A DNA stretch of 64,000 bases from Paenibacillus sp. J45TS6. GTDB lineage: Bacteria; Bacillota; Bacilli; Paenibacillales; Paenibacillaceae. This document shows, piece after piece, positions 18,641 to 26,449 of the stretch. Made by a program: the position numbers and the translations under genes. Under the pieces are notes generated by a model, which worked only from the letters and a program-made list of their open reading frames with translations, was not told where the DNA came from and made no database searches. The number at the start of each line of letters is the position of its first letter. Position 1 is the stretch's first letter. The DNA lies in the NCBI RefSeq assembly GCF_018403285.1, contig NZ_BOSJ01000006.1, positions 62,001-126,000 of the forward strand. Reading direction: 5' to 3'.

Positions 18641-18643
18641 ATT

Positions 18644-19459
18644 ATGCTTAAATCCATGTACTCCGGAGTATCCGGCATGAGAGGGTTCCAAACGAAGCTG
18701 GATGTCATCGGTAATAATATCGCAAACGTGAATACAACAGGATTTAAATCAAGTCGAGTCATGTTTAAGGATATCATGAGTCAAACTACAGCCGGGGTAA
18801 CCGCTCCTACAGATGATACCGGCGGTGTGAACTCTAAACAGGTTGGACTTGGAGTTAGTGTAGGATCGATCGATACGATGCATTTAGCAGGCAGTGCACA
18901 GACGACGAATAATCCAACGGATCTTCGTCTGGAAGGAGACGGATTTTTCCTGGTCAGCCTTTCGGAAGATCAGGAAGTTCCTTACCTGACACGGGCTGGA
19001 GATTTTCATGTGGATGCCAATCGCAGACTGGTTACCTCGGATGGACTGTTCGTGCTTGATTCAGGCGGCGCTCCCATTACGCTTGATGATGAGGTAGTCG
19101 CTTTTTCAATCGGTCAGGATGGAACCATTAACCAACAAATGGCGGATGGAACGATGGAAGCTGGTGTACAACTGGGGATCGGTAAAGTATCTAATCCAAG
19201 CGGTCTTGATAAAATCGGAGGCAATTTGTACCGAATGACGATGAATGCAAATCTCGATGGTGAGTTTGAAATTGTAACGGCAAATGATGCGGAAGCAGGT
19301 ACGGGTTCAATCGTGGCTGGTCAGCTTGAGATGTCAAACGTTGACCTAACCGGAGAGTTTACAGAGATGATCGTTGCGCAGCGTGGTTTTCAGGCCAATT
19401 CCCGCATAATTACCACTTCTGATGAAATACTTCAAGAAGTCGTCAATCTTAAACGTTAA
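18644..19459 (+). CDS. flgE: Flagellar hook protein FlgE, short Bacillus type (FlgG-like)
   Basis: 271 residues from ATG 18644. The N-terminus MLKSMYSGVSGMRGFQTKLD and VIGNNIANVNTTGFKSSRV is the hook/rod signature, and the C-terminus (EFTEMIVAQRGFQANSRI, ITTSDEILQEVV) is the matching D0 helix. Length fits both FlgG and the short hook protein that B. subtilis encodes at this site, so position decides for FlgE; automated labels may say FlgG. An in-frame ATG at 18563 would add 27 residues but has no ribosome binding site. Subunits are exported and polymerise under the FlgD cap. Confidence 0.88.
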   Translation: MLKSMYSGVSGMRGFQTKLDVIGNNIANVNTTGFKSSRVMFKDIMSQTTAGVTAPTDDTGGVNSKQVGLGVSVGSIDTMHLAGSAQTTNNPTDLRLEGDGFFLVSLSEDQEVPYLTRAGDFHVDANRRLVTSDGLFVLDSGGAPITLDDEVVAFSIGQDGTINQQMADGTMEAGVQLGIGKVSNPSGLDKIGGNLYRMTMNANLDGEFEIVTANDAEAGTGSIVAGQLEMSNVDLTGEFTEMIVAQRGFQANSRIITTSDEILQEVVNLKR

Positions 19460-19474
19460 TGATTAGTATCTGCA

Positions 19475-19497
19475 CAGGGAGCGAAGGATGCTCCCTG
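19475..19497 (+). promoter_or_regulatory. Hairpin between flgE and flbD
   Basis: CAGGGAGC (19475-19482) and GCTCCCTG (19490-19497) form a perfect 8-bp stem with a 7-base loop. No T-run follows, so it is unlikely to stop transcription. It might stabilise the abundant hook mRNA 3' end after processing. Confidence 0.5.
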
Positions 19498-19524
19498 AGG
19501 CAGGTTACTGCAGGAGGTATAGAG

Positions 19525-19749
19525 ATGATAGCAGTTACAAAGCTAAACGGAGAAAGCCTGTTTTTAAATGCGTTGCTCATTGAGACTGTGGAAGAAACAC
19601 CGGATACATATATCACCCTGATCACAGGCAAACGTTTAATTGTACTTGAGAAAGCAGAGGAAGTAATTCGTAAGATCAAGGAATATAACCGGGGAATTGG
19701 TATCCATGCGGCGACAATTAAATTGCAGCAGCAAACGGAGGATATGTAA
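19525..19749 (+). CDS. swrD: Flagellar FlbD/SwrD-family protein
   Basis: 74 residues from ATG 19525, 7 bases after CAGGAGG. The start MIAVTKLNGESLFLNALLIE and the following EETPDTYITLITGKRLIVLE match the small FlbD-type family encoded next to fliL. In B. subtilis the homologue SwrD increases flagellar motor power and swarming. The protein is all beta-like with a short basic C-terminal helix. Its stop codon abuts the fliL start, so the two are co-translated. The frame extends upstream to 19459 without a ribosome binding site, and I rejected that start. Confidence 0.9.
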   Translation: MIAVTKLNGESLFLNALLIETVEETPDTYITLITGKRLIVLEKAEEVIRKIKEYNRGIGIHAATIKLQQQTEDM

Positions 19750-20214
19750 ATGAAGAAAATGTTACCCTGGATCTCTACCATTATGCTTGCCGTTACACTG
19801 ATCGTGCTGGTGGTTATCATCATGAAGGGGCAGATGAATGCAGGAAACGAACAGCCAACTTCGAAAGTGAGCGAAAGCAAACCACATTTATCAGCAGATG
19901 AAATTGTTGAGGTAAGTTCAGAAATTATCGATATCAAAACAAATTTGGCTGATCCTAATTATCTTGTGCAAATGAACTTTGCCTTCCAATTGAATAGCGT
20001 AAAGGCGAAGGAAGATTTTGAGAAAATTAAAGATCTAGTTGTGACTCCGATTATTATTCAAAAGCTGGCAGATACAAGCCCTGAAACGCTGAATATAACG
20101 TCAGGAAGAAAGAAATTCAATAGCGAGTTGAAAGTTTTAATTAACAAAGAACTGACAGAAGGCCAATTACAAGATATTCGAATTACGAAGTTTCTTTCGA
20201 CGCCAATGATGTAA
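19750..20214 (+). CDS. fliL: Flagellar basal body-associated protein FliL
   Basis: 154 residues. A single membrane segment at about 5-27 (LPWISTIMLAVTLIVLVVII) follows a short basic cytoplasmic end. The outer part contains DEIVEVSSEIIDIKTNLADP, YLVQMNFAFQLNSVKAKEDF and the C-terminal LKVLINKELTEGQLQDIRI, the FliL pattern. FliL surrounds the stator units and supports torque. The start ATG immediately follows the flbD stop. Gene order flbD-fliL-fliM matches B. subtilis. Confidence 0.95.
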   Translation: MKKMLPWISTIMLAVTLIVLVVIIMKGQMNAGNEQPTSKVSESKPHLSADEIVEVSSEIIDIKTNLADPNYLVQMNFAFQLNSVKAKEDFEKIKDLVVTPIIIQKLADTSPETLNITSGRKKFNSELKVLINKELTEGQLQDIRITKFLSTPMM

Positions 20215-20257
20215 TGTGTCCTTACCTCAATTTTAAACCTGCAAGGGGGTGAATGAA

Positions 20258-21256
20258 ATGGTTGATGTATTATCACAAAATGAAATTGATGCCCTCCTCG
20301 CAGCTCTTTCCTCTGGAGAAATGGATGCTGAAGAGCTGAAAAAGGAAGATAGTCAGAGGAAAATAAGGTCATACGACTTTAAAAGAGCAGTCCGATTTTC
20401 TAAAGATCATATTCGAAGTTTAACCCGAATCCATGAAAACTTTGCTCGGTATCTGACGACCTATTTTTCCGCTCAGCTGCGAACGTTTGTTCAGATTAAT
20501 GTTGTTCAAGTAGAACAATTGCCTTATGACGAGTTTATTCGCTCTATTCCTAAAATGACCATTTTGAATATATTTGAGGCAGAACCGCTTCAAGGGAGAA
20601 TGGTTCTTGAGGTGAATCCGAATGTTGCTTATGCAATGCTCGATCGTCTGCTTGGGGGCCCTGGCACATCTACTGCGAAAGTAAACACCATGACTGAGAT
20701 TGAAATCACCATTATGGAGCGCATTTTCAGCAAAGCATTCGACAGTTTGCAAGAAGCATGGAAAACGGTTCTTGATATCAACCCCCGTATGGAGGCATTA
20801 GAGACGAATCCACAGTTTATGCAAATTGTATCGCCGAATGAGACGATTGCTTTGATCTCGCTTAGCACAAAGATTGGGGATACGACAGGCATGATCAACC
20901 TTTGCATTCCACATGTAGTTGTAGAGCCGATCATGTCCAAACTTTCAACCCATCAATGGTTTATATCGGAGAAAAAATCGCGGGCTCCTGAAGAAATGGT
21001 AGCTTTGAAAGAAAGAGTGAAGAAAGCCAAACTTCCGATTATCGCCGAGCTCGGTGAATCCCAGATATCGATTGCTGAGTTTTTATCGCTTGGCGTCGGC
21101 GATGTGATCGCACTAGGTAAGCCGGTAAACGAAGGATTAACCATTAAAGTAGGCGAAAAGGCCAAATTTATAGGAAGTCCAGGCAGTCTCAGAGACCGAG
21201 TAGCAGTACAGATAGATGAGATCCTCATTGAAGGAGTTGAAGAACTTGACGAGTAA
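20258..21256 (+). CDS. fliM: Flagellar motor switch protein FliM
   Basis: 332 residues from ATG 20258, identical in length to the B. subtilis protein; AAGGGGGTG lies 7 bases upstream. The N-terminal peptide VLSQNEIDALLAALSSGEMD is the CheY-P binding site. The middle domain resembles CheC without phosphatase residues, and the C-terminal SpoA domain (about 255-330) contains GVGDVIALGKPVNEGL. FliM forms the C-ring and sets rotation direction. It overlaps fliY by 11 bases. Confidence 0.97.
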   Translation: MVDVLSQNEIDALLAALSSGEMDAEELKKEDSQRKIRSYDFKRAVRFSKDHIRSLTRIHENFARYLTTYFSAQLRTFVQINVVQVEQLPYDEFIRSIPKMTILNIFEAEPLQGRMVLEVNPNVAYAMLDRLLGGPGTSTAKVNTMTEIEITIMERIFSKAFDSLQEAWKTVLDINPRMEALETNPQFMQIVSPNETIALISLSTKIGDTTGMINLCIPHVVVEPIMSKLSTHQWFISEKKSRAPEEMVALKERVKKAKLPIIAELGESQISIAEFLSLGVGDVIALGKPVNEGLTIKVGEKAKFIGSPGSLRDRVAVQIDEILIEGVEELDE

Positions 21257-22529
21257 AGACTTTTTGTCCCAGGAAGAGATCGATGCTTTATTAAAGCAAA
21301 CCGAATCTATTTCCAGCGGTGAGCCCGTAGTGCAAACAGTGGATGATTATTTGACCCCGCTCGAACAGGATGCCCTCGGTGAGATTGGGAACATCACATT
21401 TGGCAGCGCGGCTACGGCACTTTCTACCTTGTTAGGTAATAAGGTAGAAATAACAACACCGAAAATTTCTATTATTAAAAGATCAGAGTTTGAACACGAA
21501 TTTCCTAAACCTCATGTGACCGTTCATGTCACATATGTAGACGGTTTTGAAGGGATTAATTCACTTGTAATCAAGAAAAGAGATGCTCAGGTCATCGCTG
21601 ATCTCATGCTTGGCGGTGAAGGAAATCCTAAAGACGAAGAACTGAATGAAATTCATATTAGTGCCGTTCAAGAAGCAATGAATCAAATGATGGGTTCATC
21701 AGCTACATCGATGTCTACTCTATTTAATCGATTCGTAAATATATCTCCGCCAAGTATAGATATTCTAAACACAACTAGTGGGGAAGGGTTGAATAATTTC
21801 CCTGTAGATGAAACGATGATCAAAGTTTCATTCCGTCTTCTTATTGGAGATTTAATAGATTCTACAATTATGCAATTGCTGAGAGTTGATTTTTCTAAAG
21901 ATATGGTGAGAATGCTGATTCATGGCACGGAAGAGATGGACGAAGTATCTACAGGTAATGTGACCGAACCATCTGCACGAGTGGAAGAGGCAGTAAGTGC
22001 GCCGCCAGAACCCGCAGTATATGAATCTCCTGCTTATGAGCAGCCAATGCATCAAGCAGGGGAGAGTGTTCCTTATCAGGATCCTTGGCAAGCACCTATA
22101 CCGCAGCAGCAGAACCCATATCAAAATTACCCTAACCAAGGTATGCAGCAGCCTGCGCAAATGTCGAATCCAGAGCCGCAACATTACGGAAACATGCACG
22201 CGCGTGGTGTGAATGTGCAACCAGTGCAGTTCGCAAATTTCCAAAATGGCGCTTTTGGGCAATCAAGCGACAATAATTTGAATTTATTGATGGACATACC
22301 ACTAAAAGTAACCGTAGAATTAGGAAGGACCCAAAAGCAAATTAAGGATATTCTGGAATTCTCTCAGGGTTCCATCATTGAACTCGATAAGCTGGCTGGT
22401 GAACCGGTGGATATACTTGTCAATCAGAAGCTGATTGCTAAGGGCGAAGTGGTTGTCATTGATGAGAATTTTGGAGTACGAGTAACCGATATCGTAAGCG
22501 AGTGGGACCGACTGCAGAAAATACAATAA
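21246..22529 (+). CDS. fliY: Flagellar motor switch phosphatase FliY
   Basis: 427 residues from TTG 21246, with AAGGAG 9 bases upstream inside the fliM end. The N-terminus FLSQEEIDALLKQTES is a CheY-binding peptide like that of FliM. Two CheC-type phosphatase motifs follow (LGEIGNITFGSAATAL and AVQEAMNQMMGSSATS), then a linker of about 90 residues rich in Pro, Gln, Tyr and Asn (about 235-330), and a FliN-like SpoA domain (LDIPLKVTVELGRTQKQI-like, about 340-425). It replaces FliN and dephosphorylates CheY-P at the switch. Confidence 0.95.
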   Translation: MTSKDFLSQEEIDALLKQTESISSGEPVVQTVDDYLTPLEQDALGEIGNITFGSAATALSTLLGNKVEITTPKISIIKRSEFEHEFPKPHVTVHVTYVDGFEGINSLVIKKRDAQVIADLMLGGEGNPKDEELNEIHISAVQEAMNQMMGSSATSMSTLFNRFVNISPPSIDILNTTSGEGLNNFPVDETMIKVSFRLLIGDLIDSTIMQLLRVDFSKDMVRMLIHGTEEMDEVSTGNVTEPSARVEEAVSAPPEPAVYESPAYEQPMHQAGESVPYQDPWQAPIPQQQNPYQNYPNQGMQQPAQMSNPEPQHYGNMHARGVNVQPVQFANFQNGAFGQSSDNNLNLLMDIPLKVTVELGRTQKQIKDILEFSQGSIIELDKLAGEPVDILVNQKLIAKGEVVVIDENFGVRVTDIVSEWDRLQKIQ

Positions 22530-22559
22530 GCAACATATTCAAGGAGGATTTTAATTAAC

Positions 22560-22925
22560 ATGGCAAATCGAATTTTAATCGTGGACGACGCAGCATTTAT
22601 GAGAATGATGATACGTGATATTTTGAGCAAGAACGGGTTTGAGGTTGTTGGAGAAGCTCAAGACGGAGCACAGGCAATCGAAAAGTTTAAAGAACTTCGC
22701 CCTGACTTGATTACGATGGATATTACGATGCCAGAGATGGATGGTATTGCTGCACTTAAAGAAATTAAGAAAGTGGATCCTAACGCTAAAGTGATTATGT
22801 GTTCAGCAATGGGACAACAAGCAATGGTGATTGATGCGATTCAAGCAGGAGCAAAAGACTTTATTGTGAAGCCTTTCCAATCGGATCGTGTAATCGAAGC
22901 AATTAATAAGACACTAGGCATTTAA
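22560..22925 (+). CDS. cheY: Chemotaxis response regulator CheY
   Basis: 121 residues, a single receiver domain. Acidic pair Asp9/Asp10 in LIVDDAAFMR, phospho-acceptor Asp54 in ITMDITMPEMDG, Ser in IMCSAMGQQ and Lys in DFIVKPFQ form the complete active site. CheY-P binds FliM and FliY to alter rotation. AAGGAGG at about 22541-22547 gives a somewhat long spacing to ATG 22560. The gene lies between fliY and fliO as in B. subtilis. Confidence 0.97.
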   Translation: MANRILIVDDAAFMRMMIRDILSKNGFEVVGEAQDGAQAIEKFKELRPDLITMDITMPEMDGIAALKEIKKVDPNAKVIMCSAMGQQAMVIDAIQAGAKDFIVKPFQSDRVIEAINKTLGI

Positions 22926-22930
22926 TGTAA

Positions 22931-23452
22931 ATGACAGATTCAGGTCAAACGGATTCTTTGAGATCAAGTTACTTTGGTTCGATCCTCTCTGTCGTATTCG
23001 TACTTATTATCATAGTCATTTGTATTGTTCTTTTGATTCGCTTTTTGGGAAGAAAAAATCAATCTTTTTTTCAGAAACGGACGATGAGAGTTATCGGTGG
23101 AGTGGGACTTGGACCTAGCAAGTCACTTCAAATCGTCGAAGTTGGCAGCAAGCTTTATATTCTCGGGATTGGAGACGATGTGCATATGATTGACACGTTG
23201 TCTGACCCTGAGGAAATCAGAGCACTAGTAGCTCAGTTTGAAAGGGAAGGGACATCAGAACCTTCCTTCGCCAAACTCATTACAAATGTAAAGAATAAGC
23301 TCAGTAAAAATAAAGCGGAATCCTTTGAGATGGAAGAAGCTTCATTTAGTGCGTTATTCGAGAAAAAGCTTCGAGAGATGCCTGATCGTAAGGATCAAAT
23401 GGAACGCTTGCTTGAAGAAGAAGAAACAAGAGAGCGGTCGAGAGATTCATGA
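22931..23452 (+). CDS. fliO: Flagellar export protein FliO (FliZ)
   Basis: 173 residues. A short extracytoplasmic start is followed by one membrane segment at about 15-38 (FGSILSVVFVLIIIVICIVL). The next part (MRVIGGVGLGPSKSLQIVEV, GSKLYILGIGDDVHMIDTL) is the FliO cytoplasmic domain, and the tail is charged and helical. FliO helps assemble the FliP pentamer of the export gate. The start has no clear ribosome binding site 5 bases after the cheY stop, so reinitiation after cheY is likely. Confidence 0.92.
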   Translation: MTDSGQTDSLRSSYFGSILSVVFVLIIIVICIVLLIRFLGRKNQSFFQKRTMRVIGGVGLGPSKSLQIVEVGSKLYILGIGDDVHMIDTLSDPEEIRALVAQFEREGTSEPSFAKLITNVKNKLSKNKAESFEMEEASFSALFEKKLREMPDRKDQMERLLEEEETRERSRDS

Positions 23453-24204
23453 ATAAAAAGATGGTAATAGTCTGTTTACTCTGGGCGGTGCTTCATCTCA
23501 TGATGGGGACGGAAGCGTATGCGCAGCCAATTCCGGATATCAATATTGAAATTGGGAATGGGGATAGTGGAGAGCCCAGTACAAGCTCTTTATCCATCAT
23601 ACTTTTTGTAACCATTATCAGTATTGCACCCGCCATTCTAGTACTGATGACAAGTTTTACTAGAATCGTCATCGTTTTAAGTTTTGTACGAACATCACTG
23701 GGTACCAATCAAATGCCGCCCAATCAGGTGCTCGTTGGACTAGCCCTTTTCCTTACCTTATTTATTATGTCTCCAACGATATCTACTATTAATGATGTTG
23801 CGCTCCAGCCTTACTTAAAAGGTGAAATAACACAAATGGAGGCACTGAGTGAAGCTACGGAACCCATGAAGAAATTTATGTTTTCACATACAAGGGAAAA
23901 AGACTTACTTCTGTTCATGGATTATAACGGGATGGAGAAGCCGGAAACTTATGAGGATATTCCGCTCACTGTCATGGTTCCCGCGTATGCAATCAGTGAA
24001 CTGAAAACCGCTTTTCAGATGGGATTTATGATTTTTATTCCATTTTTGGTCGTTGATATTGTTGTGTCAAGTACCCTTATGGCAATGGGGATGATGATGT
24101 TGCCGCCGGTCATGATATCTCTTCCTTTCAAAATTCTTCTTTTTGTACTGGTAGATGGCTGGTATCTCGTAGTTAAATCTTTACTCCTTAGCTTCAGTCC
24201 GTAA
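23449..24204 (+). CDS. fliP: Flagellar export gate protein FliP
   Basis: 251 residues. A cleavable signal peptide (MNKKMVIVCLLWAVLHLMMG, ending TEAYA) is followed by the FliP core: ILVLMTSFTRIVIVLSFVR, GTNQMPPNQVLVGLALFLT, then VMVPAYAISELKTAFQMGF and IDIVVSSTLMAMGMMM-like text. It has about four membrane segments. FliP with FliQ and FliR forms the export gate. ATGA overlap with fliO shows coupling. Confidence 0.97.
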   Translation: MNKKMVIVCLLWAVLHLMMGTEAYAQPIPDINIEIGNGDSGEPSTSSLSIILFVTIISIAPAILVLMTSFTRIVIVLSFVRTSLGTNQMPPNQVLVGLALFLTLFIMSPTISTINDVALQPYLKGEITQMEALSEATEPMKKFMFSHTREKDLLLFMDYNGMEKPETYEDIPLTVMVPAYAISELKTAFQMGFMIFIPFLVVDIVVSSTLMAMGMMMLPPVMISLPFKILLFVLVDGWYLVVKSLLLSFSP

Positions 24205-24239
24205 GTGCAAGGATCATCTAGACATTGGGAGGTGGCGCC

Positions 24240-24509
24240 TTGACAGGGGATTTTATCATTGAGCTAGCAGGGCAAGCGATCTTTGTCGCTTTGGAAATAA
24301 GTGCCCCCATGCTGGTCCTTGGACTTGTTGTAGGGCTGATCATTAGTATTTTTCAAGCAACAACGCAGATTCAAGAACAAACGTTAGCTTTTGTTCCCAA
24401 GATTGTAGCTGTTCTTCTGGCACTACTGTTATTTGGCCCTTGGATTCTCGCAACGATGGTTGATTTCACTTATAACATCTTGGACAATCTTCACAATTAT
24501 ATCGGGTAG
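24240..24509 (+). CDS. fliQ: Flagellar export gate protein FliQ
   Basis: 89 residues from TTG 24240, the normal FliQ length; GGGAGG (24227-24232) lies 7 bases before it. Two membrane helices are visible (AGQAIFVALEISAPMLVLGL and VAVLLALLLFGPWILATMV) flanking the conserved IFQATTQIQEQTLAFVPKI. FliQ packs around the FliP/FliR core. An upstream in-frame TTG at 24225 overlaps the ribosome binding site and is rejected. Confidence 0.95.
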   Translation: MTGDFIIELAGQAIFVALEISAPMLVLGLVVGLIISIFQATTQIQEQTLAFVPKIVAVLLALLLFGPWILATMVDFTYNILDNLHNYIG

Positions 24510-24520
24510 GTTGATCAATC

Positions 24521-25309
24521 ATGGAGATGATACTTCAAGGATTTTCTGTAGCTTTGCTAATTTTTTGTCGAATAACAGCTTTTTTTGTAGTAGCGCCCGT
24601 GTTTTCTACACCAGGGGTACCTCAAATATTCAAAATAGGATTATCTGTTTTTATTACAATTATTGTTTATTTAACTTTTGGTACGGACCAGGTTATTGCG
24701 ATGGATGCAGCATACGTACTGCTTATATTTAAGGAAGTCTTAATGGGACTGTTGCTAGGTTATGTTGCACTTCTCATGATTACGGCCATCCAAACCGCAG
24801 GAGCGTTCATCGATATCCAGATTGGTTTTAGTATGGCAAACGTGTTTGATCCAATGACAGGTACCTCAGTACCTCTCACAGGGAACCTAAAGTACGCTTT
24901 TGCAATCCTGTTGTTTCTGACCATGAATGGACATCACAGGATGCTGGATGCCATCGTATATAGTTATAGATGGGTTCCTCTTGCTGGAAACGATATCTTT
25001 CAGGCATTTTCAGACGGTAGTGTGGCAGAACTTCTGATCCGTGCATTTGCACAAGCTTTTATGCTTGCGTTCCAGATGGCTGCACCGCTAGTGGTTGCTT
25101 TATTTATGACAGACGTAGGGCTTGGTTTTCTTGCGAGAACGGCACCGCAGTTTAATGTCTTTGTTATAGGGGTTCCACTGAAAATCATTGTAGGTCTCGC
25201 CATGATGCTGCTCGTTGTACCCGGATTTCTATACATTTTCGAAAATTTGTTTGGTGTATTATTTGAAGCAATGCAAGGAGTCTTAGAGGTGGTTGGTCAG
25301 AGACCTTAA
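24521..25309 (+). CDS. fliR: Flagellar export gate protein FliR
   Basis: 262 residues with about six membrane helices. Recognisable parts are RITAFFVVAPVFSTPGVPQI near the start, GAFIDIQIGFSMANVFDPMT in the middle and MLAFQMAAPLVVALFMTDVG, LGFLARTAPQFNVFVIGVPL near the end. FliR completes the FliPQR export gate. The start is preceded only by a modest GTAGG site, and the gene lies 11 bases after fliQ. flhB follows at once. Confidence 0.97.
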   Translation: MEMILQGFSVALLIFCRITAFFVVAPVFSTPGVPQIFKIGLSVFITIIVYLTFGTDQVIAMDAAYVLLIFKEVLMGLLLGYVALLMITAIQTAGAFIDIQIGFSMANVFDPMTGTSVPLTGNLKYAFAILLFLTMNGHHRMLDAIVYSYRWVPLAGNDIFQAFSDGSVAELLIRAFAQAFMLAFQMAAPLVVALFMTDVGLGFLARTAPQFNVFVIGVPLKIIVGLAMMLLVVPGFLYIFENLFGVLFEAMQGVLEVVGQRP

Positions 25310-25336
25310 GTAAGACAAATGCGGGAGGAGAGTAGG

Positions 25337-26449
25337 ATGAGATTTAAACTGGACCTGCAGATGTTTTCCGGAGAGAAGACAGAAAAAGCGACGCCCAAGA
25401 AACGCCAGGAAACAAGAAAAAAAGGGCAAGTTGCAAAAAGTATGGAAGTTTCCGGAGCGGCCATTTTGCTCACCTGCTTTATGTGTTTCGTTATTTTTGG
25501 GGGTTTTTATAAAGAACGAATAACCTATGCTTTTACAGATATCTTTATGAACAGGCTTAGCATGGATGTTACGATCCCTAATGTGATGTCTATGTTCGGA
25601 CAGCTCGGCATGCAGATTCTTATTATTCTTGCTCCTGTTTTTGCGGCTGGCGTTATTGTCGGAATCCTTGTGAATTATTTACAAGTCGGCTTTTTGCTCA
25701 CAGGAGAAGGGGTTACTCCCAAATTTAACAAGCTTGATCCTATAAAAGGGTTTAAAAATATTCTATCCATGAGATCCATTGTAGAGCTTCTCAAATCCGT
25801 TTTGAAAATGCTCATTATCGGTTTTCTTGTGTATAACATTTTGTGGGGGGCAAAAGATCAGTTTGCTAGGCTCAGCCACTTATCATCAGATGGGATTCTG
25901 ACCTTTGCTGCAGAGATGACCAAGAAGCTGGGTCTTAATATAGGAATTGCATTATTTGTCCTTGCTATACTCGACTATATGTACCAGAAATATGAATATG
26001 AGAAGAACATCCGAATGTCCAAGCAGGACATTAAAGATGAGTATAAAAAGATGGAGGGTGACCCCCTCATTAAAGGGAAGATTCGTGAACGCCAACGACG
26101 TATGGCGATGCAGCGAATGATGCAGGAGATTCCAAATGCGGATGTCATCATTACGAATCCAACCCATTTTGCTGTAGCGCTGAAGTACGATGGAAATGAA
26201 ATGGATGCTCCAAAGGTGATTGCAAAAGGAGCGGATCATGTAGCATTTCGAATAAGGGAGATTGCTAAGGATAATGGAATTATGCTTATGGAAAATAAGC
26301 CGCTGGCTAGAGCATTGTTTCAACGTGCGGAGATTGGCGATTCCATTCCTGCGGATCTTTTTCAAGCGGTCGCTGAAGTATTAGCATATGTGTACAACTT
26401 AAAAGGCAGAAATAAACCATCGGGGAATCGGAGGCACAGAAACCAGTGA
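25337..26449 (+). CDS. flhB: Flagellar export switch protein FlhB
   Basis: 370 residues from ATG 25337, 6 bases after GGGAGGAG. The basic N-terminus with GEKTEKATPKKRQETRKKGQ is the FlhB signature. Four membrane helices follow between about 35 and 220. The autocleavage site NPTH starts at Asn274, within IITNPTHFAVALKYDG, so self-cleavage should occur. FlhB switches substrate class from rod/hook to filament in response to FliK. The stop overlaps the flhA GTG by 4 bases. Confidence 0.97.
   Translation: MRFKLDLQMFSGEKTEKATPKKRQETRKKGQVAKSMEVSGAAILLTCFMCFVIFGGFYKERITYAFTDIFMNRLSMDVTIPNVMSMFGQLGMQILIILAPVFAAGVIVGILVNYLQVGFLLTGEGVTPKFNKLDPIKGFKNILSMRSIVELLKSVLKMLIIGFLVYNILWGAKDQFARLSHLSSDGILTFAAEMTKKLGLNIGIALFVLAILDYMYQKYEYEKNIRMSKQDIKDEYKKMEGDPLIKGKIRERQRRMAMQRMMQEIPNADVIITNPTHFAVALKYDGNEMDAPKVIAKGADHVAFRIREIAKDNGIMLMENKPLARALFQRAEIGDSIPADLFQAVAEVLAYVYNLKGRNKPSGNRRHRNQ

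Noticed and set aside
18563-18643. N-terminal extension of FlgE by 27 residues
   Set aside because: No ribosome binding site before 18563; the hook signature begins properly at 18644 behind GGAGG.
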